A DNA stretch of 5,895 nucleotides from Marinilabiliales bacterium (GTDB lineage: Bacteria > Bacteroidota > Bacteroidia > Bacteroidales > BM523), in NCBI GenBank assembly GCA_002869425.1, contig PKSZ01000711.1:1-5895 (forward strand), read 5' to 3'. Positions 1 through 5,895 of the stretch are shown here, piece by piece. Position 1 is the stretch's first letter, and each line of letters begins with the position of its first letter. The position numbers and the translations under genes were made by a program. The notes under the pieces are model-generated. The model was not told the DNA's origin. It did no database searches and worked only from the letters and a program-made list of their open reading frames with translations.

Positions 1-694
1 CGCTGTTTCCATTCTTAACTGCAAAACCAAAATCCTGATTAAATCCTTTCAACATAAAGGGTAATGGCTTTACATTTTCGATATGTAGTTTCTCCAAAAG
101 TTCAATTCCCATCAATTTCTGTGCAACAACAGCATCATATTTACCTTTGGATAAATTTTCAAAGACCTCCCTGAATGTAGGAGCCGTTTTTATATTTACA
201 CAACCCTTTTTTATTAAAAAATCGTGTGCATTGTCTCCTTCCATAACCCCGATTTCTCTTCCCTGTAAATCTTCTTCAGTTAGAAATTCATTAAAATCAC
301 TTCTGACAAAAATAGCTCCATGCATGGTATAATATGGAAAAGTAAAATCAAACAAACTATCTCGTTCGATCGATCTGCCAACCAAAGGTAGTGCATCCAA
401 ATGCCCTTCAGCCAAATCTTCTTTTAGCACATTCCATTGTGCAACTTTAATGTTGATTTTAAGGTTTACTTCTTTTGCTGAAGCTTTGAATAAATCAACC
501 GAAAAACCTATTGCTTCTCCATCTTCATCAACCATGCAAAAAGGAGGATAATTCAACTCTGATCCAATTTTAACAGTATCAGCATATCTACCCAAGTAGG
601 GATTCTGGGCAAAAAGCTGTGATTGGTAAAACAGCACATTTAATAAAATCCCTGCAATGAATAAATAAAAAGTACCAATACCAGTAGTCTTCAT
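1..694 (-). CDS. Secreted family-3 solute-binding (PBPb) protein, C-terminus cut by window
   Basis: The frame is open from an ATG at 694 to the left edge (231 codons, no stop), so the protein is partial. Residues 1-29 form a signal peptide: a short basic start, a hydrophobic stretch at about 8-23, and a likely cut after LFA. The rest fits the family-3 periplasmic binding fold: VKIGSELNYPPFCMVDEDG at about 41-59, GFSVDLFKA at 63-71, DALPLVG at 100-106, then ER at 110-111 followed by DFTFPYY at 116-122. That Arg is in the position that holds the ligand carboxylate in amino-acid-binding members (family knowledge). The protein should bind a small polar solute, perhaps an amino acid, outside the inner membrane. 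In Bacteroidota such domains may serve transport or be the sensor part of a kinase; the missing C-terminus would decide. A TAnnTTTG box lies just ahead of the start. Domain call firm, ligand unknown. Confidence 0.87.
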   Translation of the reverse strand, partial: MKTTGIGTFYLFIAGILLNVLFYQSQLFAQNPYLGRYADTVKIGSELNYPPFCMVDEDGEAIGFSVDLFKASAKEVNLKINIKVAQWNVLKEDLAEGHLDALPLVGRSIERDSLFDFTFPYYTMHGAIFVRSDFNEFLTEEDLQGREIGVMEGDNAHDFLIKKGCVNIKTAPTFREVFENLSKGKYDAVVAQKLMGIELLEKLHIENVKPLPFMLKGFNQDFGFAVKNGNS

Positions 695-698
695 AATA

Positions 699-706
699 CA
701 AAGATA
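699..706 (-). promoter_or_regulatory. Bacteroidota -7 promoter box for the solute-binding protein gene
   Basis: Minus strand reads TATCTTTG, a perfect TAnnTTTG. No TTG sits at the usual -33 distance; a T-run (727-733) is there instead. The box ends only four bases before the ATG at 694, so the predicted transcription start falls at about 692-695, suggesting a leaderless message or a chance match. Confidence 0.5.
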
Positions 707-816
707 ACAATCATTCAATTATACTTAAAAAAAGGCTATTATTACTAGATAAAACACCTAGTTAATTTACTCAGTAAAAAACTGAATTATGCAATTTATC
801 AAACGAAATGCTGTAT

Positions 817-2298
817 TTATCTTACGTTGAAAATATTTCTAAAATGATAACCATAAACAACTAGCGTCATTACATGAACAAAAGCAGATGGTTTATGAAA
901 AAGAGACCAAAAAAGCAATTTCCAGTACTCACCTCTTCCTTTCTCCTTGATTCCCATGATAAAAATCGTTTTAAAGAAAGCCAATATTTTATTTTTGTCC
1001 AGATAACCGAAATTTCCTGAAGTTTTATTATAATGCTTTAGAAATTGTCTGATTCTCTGGTAATATGGTTTGATTTCATAAATGCTCTGCAAAATATTGT
1101 TGTACCCTTCCTGTAATAGCTCTTTATCCATTTTGGGAACAAAATTCATAGTCATATCGGTATTATCCCCCGTTGCATCTTCGGTAAGTCTGTTTTCTGC
1201 CTCCATTCGCTCATATAATTTTGTATTCTTGGGTGCATTTAAAAGACCAACCATCGCTGAAACAATACCACTTTTTTTAATAAATTCTATCTGACTATTA
1301 AAAATTGAAGAGGAATCGCTGTCGAATCCAACAATAAATCCACCGGATACCTGTAAGCCAGCTTTCTGAATGGCATGAACACTTTCTACCATATCACGAT
1401 TGTTGTTTTGCACTTTATTGCATGCAGTAAGTGCATTTTCGTCGGGTGTTTCAATTCCAATGAACGTAGAATCGAATCCTGTTTTTACCATTAAGTCTAG
1501 AATTTCCTTGTCATCGGCAAGATCTATAGAAGTTTGTGTATTAAAAGTAAATGGAAATTTATGCTCTTTGGCCCATTTATACATGGCAGGCAATAGTTCA
1601 TCTCTTACGAATTTCTTGTTGCCAATGAAATTATCATCCACAATAAAAACATGTCCTCTCCAGTTGATATCGTAAAGAGCATCTAACTCATTTAACACCT
1701 GATTTACAGTTTTCAACCTTACCTTATGACCTAATAATGAGGTTATTTAACAAAAATCGCAGGCAAAGGGACAGCCCCTGGACACCTGTATATTCATAAA
1801 AGCATAGTCCTTCTTTTTCAGTAGATGAAAGTGAGGAATCGGAGACTCTTGTATATTGGCAAAATCTTCAGTATTATAAACCTTCTTCAATGGTTTGTTA
1901 GAAATTAAATCATCCAGAAATTGCGGCATAGTAATTTCTGACTCATTGAGAATAAAGTGGTTTATTTGCGGATAATTACTATATTCCTGTGTAAACAAAG
2001 GACCTCCTGCAACTATTGGTTTATTCAACTTTTCTGTTTGCTTCAAAACATCATGAACTGATGCTTTCTGCACATACATTGCACTAATAAAAATATAGTC
2101 GGCCCATTCCAGATCACTATCTTTTAATGGCTCAACATTCATATCAATAAGTTTTCTTTCCCAATAATCAGGCAGTAATGCTGATACAGTAACTAAACCT
2201 AAAGGAGGAACTGCTGCTTTTTTAGATATAAAACGCAAGGCATGACTAAAACTCCAGTACGTCTCAGGATATTTCGGATAAATCAATAAAACTTTCAT
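817..2298 (-). pseudogene. B12-binding radical SAM protein split by an in-frame TAA (DUF4070/hopanoid-methylase-like)
   Basis: One frame runs from ATG at 2298 to TAA at 817 (493 codons before the final stop), broken only by TAA at 1747-1749 (codon 184). Codons 1-183 (1750-2298) hold a Rossmann-like cobalamin-binding domain (LLIYPKYPETYWSFSHALRF, VAGGP at 96-100) and end on the SAM cluster motif C176-x3-C180-x2-C183. The frame then resumes as ITSLLGHKVRLK, the segment expected next in this family, and continues through VDDNFIGNK (220-228), GIETP (281-285), GGFIVGFD (319-326) and a helical C-terminal domain. The whole length is normal for the family, whose known members include B12-dependent methylases such as HpnP (family knowledge; substrate here unknown). 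The cobalamin His motif reads DMN (52-54), not DxH. The downstream half has no ATG before codon 239 and lacks the cluster cysteines, so neither piece should be active alone. Nonsense pseudogene is preferred; sequencing error or readthrough remain possible. Confidence 0.85.
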
Positions 2299-2316
2299 TG
2301 TTCAATTTATTTTCTG

Positions 2317-2324
2317 CAATTATA
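2317..2324 (-). promoter_or_regulatory. Possible -7 box for the radical SAM gene
   Basis: Minus strand reads TATAATTG, one mismatch from TAnnTTTG, ending 18 bases before the ATG at 2298. There is no clear TTG at -33. The terminator-like hairpin just upstream makes a separate promoter for this gene plausible. Confidence 0.3.
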
Positions 2325-2340
2325 TTCATAACTAAAACAG

Positions 2341-2365
2341 AAAAAAAAAATAAGGGATAACCTTA
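2341..2365 (-). terminator. Short hairpin plus T10, likely terminator after the LytTR gene
   Basis: Minus strand reads TAAGG-TTATC-CCTTA followed at once by ten T residues (2350 down to 2341). The stem is only five pairs, but the T-tract is ideal for intrinsic termination. It lies between the LytTR gene and the radical SAM gene and would separate their transcripts. Confidence 0.5.
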
Positions 2366-2414
2366 ATGGAATTAGGGATTAATAGGCTTTATGACAGGAA
2401 AATGATAATCAGGA

Positions 2415-2435
2415 GTGGTGAATGTCAGCCACCAC
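2415..2435 (-). other. Perfect 6-bp inverted repeat just after the LytTR stop
   Basis: GTGGTG (2415-2420) pairs with CACCAC (2430-2435) around a nine-base loop. It begins seven bases past the LytTR stop codon. On the minus strand only a weakly T-rich stretch follows, so it may be a 3'-end stabilising hairpin or a first, weak terminator stem ahead of the T10 element at 2341-2365. Confidence 0.4.
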
Positions 2436-2442
2436 AAAAACC

Positions 2443-3276
2443 TTACTGCAAGGACTCTTTTAACTTAATCAGATATTGTCTGGATACAGGGATTTTAACT
2501 TCTGCTTCCTTTAAAGACAACCAATTGGAAGTGTGATTTTTATTTAACTCCTTTACGCGATGTAAATTTACAATATAACTCCTGTGACAGCGGATAAACC
2601 GAGGGTGAGCACTGAGCAATATCTCAATATTTTTCATTGTATTCCTAATCAACTTCCGCTTCACTTCCTGTTGATCATAATACACTACTTCAACATAATT
2701 ATCGGCAGATTCGAAATAAGCAATTTCTGATGGCTTCAACCTCAAATCGCCATTATAGGTATCTGAATGAAGTTGTAAAAAAGGCTCTTCTTCATTTACA
2801 TCGGGCTATTTACTGCTTATCAGTTCAATATCTTTCTCCAGTTCTTTATTCTTTGCTTTGAGCCATAAGAATGCATCATTTATTTTCAATATTACCGTTA
2901 CAGCTGAATTGATTAAAACGATTTTAAAAACGATATAAAAAGTAATAGCTATATCTCCCACATATAGCAGATAAAAAACAAATCCAAGAGTACTTAAGGC
3001 TGTAAGACTTACGCCTTCTAATAAATAACCAAATGGATTGCTTAAAAACTGCTTATTGTTATGTAAACCAAGAAAGAAAGTATTTCTTGACAATATAATA
3101 CTGAGTACCACAATGGCTGCCAAACCAGATATCAATAATAAATGATTATTAAAGTCGAAATGATTAAGTGTAAAAGGTTGAAAGAACAGTACAAACAGAA
3201 ATACACCAAAGCCCAGCGTTAAAATAAGCCTGAAATCCTGTCTGACTTGTGAGAAAAAATTATCCAGCTGCATCAT
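2443..3276 (-). pseudogene. Four-helix membrane LytTR transcription regulator split by an in-frame TAG
   Basis: A single frame runs from ATG at 3276 to the stop at 2443 (277 codons before it), broken only by TAG at 2806-2808 (codon 157). Codons 1-156 give four hydrophobic helices (about 17-35, 44-63, 86-106, 108-130) and a charged coiled-coil-like linker (LKAKNKELEKD). After the stop, in frame, comes PDVNEEEPFLQL and then a complete LytTR DNA-binding domain (about 178-277) with YFESADNYVEVVYY at 187-200, IRCHRSYIVNL at 228-238 and IPVSRQY at 262-268. Membrane-anchored LytTR regulators of this plan and length are common in Bacteroidota, so I read one gene with a nonsense codon. The downstream part could only start at TTG (2745) with no visible binding site. 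If translated separately it would be a free 100-residue LytTR protein. The gene starts 36 bases after the ACR3 stop, so it may be read from that transcript. Targets unknown. Confidence 0.83.
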
Positions 3277-3312
3277 TGGTTCGAAGATAAGGTTTATAAC
3301 CCGATAAACGTA

Positions 3313-4392
3313 TTATTTTGGGTTAAAATACCTTTTGCGAAACCAAAATGCGGCATTAACCAAAGCAATCATAACCGGGACTTCTACAAGTGGGCCAATT
3401 ACTGCAGTAAATGCCTCTCCTGAATTCATTCCAAATATTGCAATGGCAACTGCAATTGCAAGTTCAAAATTATTGCTGGCAGCTGTAAAAGATAAAGTTG
3501 TTGCCTGTTCATAGCTTGCTCCCACTTTCTTGCTCATAAAAAAAGAAACAAAAAACATGATAAGAAAATATACCAGTAGCGGAATGGCAATCAAAACCAC
3601 ATCCAGAGGTATTTTAACTATGTACTCTCCTTTTAATGAAAACATTACCAAAATGGTAAATAAAAGAGCAATCAAGGTTAAGGGACTTATTTTGGGTACA
3701 AATTTGGTATGATACCACTTTTTATCTTTTACCCTGATTAATATAAACCTTGTAAGAAAGCCAGCAATAAAAGGTATTCCGAGATAAATAAATACGCTTT
3801 TTGCAATCTGGGCAATGGTTATTTTTTCAACAGCACTGTTTGTGGGAATGCCGAACCAACCCGGAAGAACAGCAATGAAAAAATAAGCATATACAGAAAA
3901 AAACAGTACCTGGAAAACAGAATTAAAAGCAACAAGACCTGCAGCATACTGCGTATCTCCTTTAGCAAGATCATTCCACACAATAACCATTGCAATGCAT
4001 CGTGCCAAACCAATTAAAATAATTCCATACATGTATGGCAAATTGGCATTGTTTTCTCCGGGAAACAGTTTAAAAAACAATATTGCCAGTAAAAACATCA
4101 GAACCGGTCCAATAATCCAGTTTTGCACCAGTGACAATCCCATAACTTTTGCATTTTTAAAAACATCTCCCAATTCCTCGTACTTAACCTTAGCCAAGGG
4201 AGGATACATCATAACAATCAAACCCAATGCTATGGGAATATTGGTTGTACTGTCAGGGGAACTTTTCATTGACTCCCAGAAAGTTGCAATTTCAGGATAC
4301 AAATAGCCTGACAATACACCAACAAACATGGCCAAAAAAATCCAAAGTGTAAGATAGCGATCCAAAAACTTAAGTCTCTTTCCTGAAGGCAT
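3313..4392 (-). CDS. arsB: ACR3-family arsenite efflux permease
   Basis: This is an intact 359-residue inner-membrane protein with about ten hydrophobic helices, the normal ACR3 length. It should export arsenite, and perhaps antimonite, using the proton gradient. Family marks are strong: [13 protein letters not shown] at about 128-140 with the essential Cys (C132), [16 protein letters not shown] at 303-318, and [12 protein letters not shown] at 333-344 with the conserved Glu (E337). The start [20 protein letters not shown] fits the usual short basic N-terminus before helix 1. This is the ACR3 type, not the unrelated 12-helix E. coli ArsB, although annotation pipelines use arsB for both. A full Bacteroidota promoter sits upstream. 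No arsR, arsC, arsD or arsA is in the window; the neighbour upstream is an iron-sulfur flavoprotein. Function is secure; regulation is unknown. Confidence 0.96.
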   Translation of the reverse strand: MPSGKRLKFLDRYLTLWIFLAMFVGVLSGYLYPEIATFWESMKSSPDSTTNIPIALGLIVMMYPPLAKVKYEELGDVFKNAKVMGLSLVQNWIIGPVLMFLLAILFFKLFPGENNANLPYMYGIILIGLARCIAMVIVWNDLAKGDTQYAAGLVAFNSVFQVLFFSVYAYFFIAVLPGWFGIPTNSAVEKITIAQIAKSVFIYLGIPFIAGFLTRFILIRVKDKKWYHTKFVPKISPLTLIALLFTILVMFSLKGEYIVKIPLDVVLIAIPLLVYFLIMFFVSFFMSKKVGASYEQATTLSFTAASNNFELAIAVAIAIFGMNSGEAFTAVIGPLVEVPVMIALVNAAFWFRKRYFNPK

Positions 4393-4398
4393 AACTAT

Positions 4399-4415
4399 AA
4401 TGTTGCTAATGTTAG
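4399..4415. repeat. AATGTT direct repeat and CTAATGTTAG near-palindrome in the ACR3 leader
   Basis: AATGTT occurs at 4399-4404 and again at 4408-4413. The second copy lies in CTAATGTTAG (4406-4415), whose arms CTAA/TTAG are self-complementary. The element lies between the predicted transcription start (about 4418) and the ATG (4392), where a repressor could block transcription. No regulator gene is nearby, so an operator role is only a guess. Confidence 0.25.
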
Positions 4416-4423
4416 TACTGATG

Positions 4424-4454
4424 CAAATCTATAAACAACTATTCAATTACCCAA
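4424..4454 (-). promoter_or_regulatory. Bacteroidota promoter of the ACR3 gene
   Basis: Minus strand has TTG at 4454-4452, a 20-base spacer, then TAGATTTG at 4431-4424, a perfect TAnnTTTG. This gives a leader of about 26 bases before the ATG at 4392, so the pump can be transcribed independently of the flavoprotein gene. Confidence 0.75.
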
Positions 4455-4490
4455 TACCTTTATAGCGAGTATTATTATTTTCACAAAGGA

Positions 4491-5150
4491 TTATTCTGTG
4501 AGTTTTTTAGCAAGCTGCAAACAGTTTTTCAGAGTAATCTGGTTTGTTCTTGCATCCACCAAAGCCAGTTCAGAAGGAATTTTCAATCCCTTATAAAGTT
4601 GCTCCAGCTCTTCAGATGTTTTTAAAATTTGATTGCTTACTGCCAATCGGGTTGCTTTAATGCTGTGTACTTTCTTTCCGGGCGACATGTAGGATAAGAT
4701 AAATGTAAACAAATCCTCTATGGGTTTTGCTTCATCAGGATCGGAAGAGCCCATACTTAACAAACAAACTATTTCTTTATTCCACATCTTTACAGGTGTA
4801 TGAACAATGCCACTTTCTGTAATCTGAACATGAACAAAAGACCGAAATCTATCCAGCAATTTTTTTAATTGCGCCGTAACATGATGAAAATACACAGGAC
4901 TGGCAAAAACCAATATATCTGCCTGATCTATTTTAGCTGCTATGTTTTCCCAGTCATCTCCCCTTTGTCCGCACCGACCAATCATATTGCATCGTAAGCA
5001 ACCAGTACAGTAATTCAAATTTAATTCATCCACATAATGGCTTTCTATCCGAGATGTATTATTTTTTGCACCTTCGGTAAAACTATTTACCATTGCAGAT
5101 GTATTACCAGACCTTCTTGGAGATCCGTTGAATATAAGTACTTTTTTCAT
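4491..5150 (-). CDS. Iron-sulfur flavoprotein / NADPH-dependent FMN reductase family protein
   Basis: This is an intact 219-residue cytoplasmic flavodoxin-fold protein. The N-terminus KVLIFNGSPRRSGNTSAM is the FMN-phosphate-binding loop of this family. C48-x2-C51-x2-C54-x5-C60 follows, the compact cysteine set that holds a 4Fe-4S cluster in Isf-type flavoproteins (family knowledge). ADILVFASPVYFHHVTAQLKKLLDR, spanning about 79-103, is the second FMN-contact segment. It probably passes electrons between a small carrier or NAD(P)H and an unknown acceptor. It has its own promoter and lies 98 bases upstream of the ACR3 pump gene, also with its own promoter. The pairing hints at a redox role in metal or oxidative stress, but this is inference. 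It lacks the look of the ArsH subgroup, which does not carry this cysteine set. Fold and cofactor confident; reaction unknown. Confidence 0.88.
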   Translation of the reverse strand: MKKVLIFNGSPRRSGNTSAMVNSFTEGAKNNTSRIESHYVDELNLNYCTGCLRCNMIGRCGQRGDDWENIAAKIDQADILVFASPVYFHHVTAQLKKLLDRFRSFVHVQITESGIVHTPVKMWNKEIVCLLSMGSSDPDEAKPIEDLFTFILSYMSPGKKVHSIKATRLAVSNQILKTSEELEQLYKGLKIPSELALVDARTNQITLKNCLQLAKKLTE

Positions 5151-5175
5151 TCGCCAATTTTTACAAAGCTTGAGT

Positions 5176-5205
5176 CAAATGTAAACTTTATCATTATAAT
5201 CGCAA
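5176..5205 (-). promoter_or_regulatory. Bacteroidota promoter of the flavoprotein gene
   Basis: Minus strand has TTG at 5205-5203, a 19-base spacer, and TACATTTG at 5183-5176, a perfect TAnnTTTG. It predicts a start near 5170 and a leader of about 20 bases before the ATG at 5150. It lies just beyond the end of the CDF remnant. Confidence 0.75.
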
Positions 5206-5217
5206 ATTACAGTCATT

Positions 5218-5511
5218 CTACTGTATTGATTTTACCTTCCTTCTTCGAATGCATTTTTCAATTAAAGACCACAACATAAATCTACATAATTGCCAATCAT
5301 AAAAAGGGATCAGCTCCTTTCCTGAGCTTTTTAATATACCAAAAGACCACTTTAAAATCACCAAAGAACTAATCAGTGCTGCAGCTGCATCTACATAACT
5401 AATATTCCAGAACTTAACAGCCAAAAGACCTTCAATTGCGGCAATACTTGTGATGAATTCGCCAAGCACATGAGATCCCATATGAATCTGCAAGCAAAGC
5501 GATTGAATCCG
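5218..5511 (-). pseudogene. Truncated cation diffusion facilitator (DmeF/CzcD-like) metal exporter remnant
   Basis: The frame after the stop at 5512 reads RIQSLCLQIHMGSHVLGEF and on to TAG at 5218. The part from IHMGSHVLGEFITSIAAI through VDAAAALISSLVILKWSFGILK and SSGKELI closely resembles the last two membrane helices of CDF exporters (typical HVLADALTSVLAI...LDP...SGKxLLD). Helices 1-4 are absent and so is a recognisable cytoplasmic domain: the tail after FYD ends at VKSIQ before any DLHxW-type motif. A full member has about 300 residues, so this is a fragment and cannot work as a transporter. The metal-site motif HxxxD reads HVLGE, a further sign of relaxed constraint. No good start exists: TTG at 5493 or ATG at 5481 would begin inside the helix region. 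Family assignment is by eye but fairly clear. Confidence 0.7.
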
Positions 5512-5895
5512 TTATTCAATAAATGGATTTTTAAAAGCCTTGAATTTTACCTTTTCATTTTCTGTAACAAAAGTGTACAAGAATTTTCCATCCAGCGACA
5601 ATTTAAAAATCTTGTATTTTCCATTTGAATGAAATTTTAAATCATAGGATGCGATATACATTTCTTCCTTATCGTAGTCTGTGATTTTAGCCATCATTAT
5701 TTTCACTTCTTTTCCCACTTCGCAAACCCATGCATAATACTCAGAATTGGAACTAGAAGGTAAAGCTCCTGACTCTTTACATTTTGGTAAAATTTCCATA
5801 TTAAGGTTGCTGTACCGAATGCTGGAAAACTTTGGTCCGGTACCGGATTCCCTAACAAAACAGAGAGAACTATCAGATGTATGAAGTTGTGAGTA
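5512..5895 (-). CDS. Hypothetical protein, N-terminus outside window
   Basis: The frame is open from the right edge to TAA at 5512-5514, giving 127 codons in view. An ATG at 5799 would give 95 residues (MEILPKCKESGALPSSS at its start). However, the frame stays open for all 32 codons before it and no TAnnTTTG box lies upstream, so a longer gene entering from outside is more likely. The visible protein is soluble-looking, with alternating hydrophobic and charged stretches such as YKIFKLSLDGKFLYTFV that suggest beta strands, and it ends KNPFIE. No signal peptide, membrane helix or known motif is seen. I do not recognise the family. Its stop directly abuts the CDF remnant in the same frame, so its 3' end may lie at a rearrangement junction and the native C-terminus could be changed. 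Confidence 0.6.
   Translation of the reverse strand, partial: YSQLHTSDSSLCFVRESGTGPKFSSIRYSNLNMEILPKCKESGALPSSSNSEYYAWVCEVGKEVKIMMAKITDYDKEEMYIASYDLKFHSNGKYKIFKLSLDGKFLYTFVTENEKVKFKAFKNPFIE

Noticed and set aside
147..332. Plus-strand ORF of 61 codons
   Set aside because: It lies fully inside the minus-strand solute-binding protein gene, whose motifs are clear; the plus-strand translation has no recognisable features.
744..762. ACTAG...CTAGT inverted repeat upstream of the solute-binding gene
   Set aside because: Five pairs with a nine-base loop is expected by chance in AT-rich DNA, and no T-tract is directly adjacent.
771..785. TCAGT-AAAAA-ACTGA inverted repeat as terminator of the radical SAM gene
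   Set aside because: The stem is five mostly AT pairs and no T-tract follows on the minus strand, so it is too weak to call.
1082..1675. Two plus-strand ORFs (1082-1294 and 1400-1675)
   Set aside because: Both are antisense shadows of the radical SAM barrel region, which carries conserved motifs in the minus frame.
1747..1749. Selenocysteine or pyrrolysine recoding at the radical SAM stop
   Set aside because: Those use UGA and UAG; this codon is UAA and the expected residue is acidic. No recoding element was seen.
3291..3302. GGTTTATAACC inverted repeat between ACR3 and the LytTR gene
   Set aside because: The four-pair stem with no T-tract is not enough for a terminator, and read-through into the LytTR gene is equally likely.
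3819..4013. Minus-strand 64-codon ORF
   Set aside because: It is an alternate frame within the intact ACR3 gene; its hydrophobicity only mirrors the overlapping membrane helices.
3995..4306. Plus-strand 103-codon ORF
   Set aside because: Antisense to the ACR3 gene, with no domain or promoter of its own.
4491..5150. Naming the flavoprotein arsH
   Set aside because: It shares the broad FMN reductase fold and sits by an arsenite pump, but it has the Isf-type cysteine cluster and lacks the ArsH look.
5037..5279. Plus-strand 80-codon ORF across the flavoprotein start
   Set aside because: It is antisense to the flavoprotein N-terminus, its promoter and the CDF remnant tail, and its sequence is low-complexity hydrophobic.

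Overview
The window looks like AT-rich chromosomal DNA from a member of the Bacteroidota. Two things point there. Three genes are preceded by perfect matches to the Bacteroidota -7 promoter box (TAnnTTTG), two of them with a TTG about 20 bases upstream. The membrane-anchored LytTR regulator is also of a type typical of that phylum. I cannot fix the genus. All recognisable genes lie on the minus strand, so biological order runs from high to low coordinates; every plus-strand ORF is a shadow.

Layout in transcription order. (1) 5895-5512: 3' part of an unrecognised gene that enters from the right edge. (2) 5511-5218: a remnant of a cation diffusion facilitator (CDF) metal exporter, keeping only the last two membrane helices and starting directly behind the stop of gene 1. 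(3) 5150-4491: an intact iron-sulfur flavoprotein/NADPH-dependent FMN reductase-like protein. (4) 4392-3313: an intact ACR3-type arsenite efflux pump. (5) 3276-2443: a four-helix membrane LytTR transcription regulator, interrupted by one in-frame TAG between its membrane and DNA-binding halves. (6) 2298-817: a B12-binding-domain radical SAM protein, interrupted by one in-frame TAA immediately after its CxxxCxxC iron-sulfur motif. (7) 694 to the left edge: a secreted family-3 solute-binding protein, cut by the window.

The main observation is that two adjacent genes each carry exactly one in-frame stop, with no frameshift and with homologous-looking coding sequence on both sides, and a third locus (CDF) is a fragment. 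The simplest reading is a stretch undergoing gene decay around an intact arsenite pump and flavoprotein. Base-call error and stop readthrough are the alternatives. The two stops differ (TAA and TAG), and intact genes here end in TAA, so a simple change of genetic code is unlikely.

Functionally, the ACR3 pump and the flavoprotein could form a small metalloid/redox-stress pair, each with its own promoter. No arsR, arsC or arsA is visible. I see no RNA gene, CRISPR array, insertion sequence or clearly new system.
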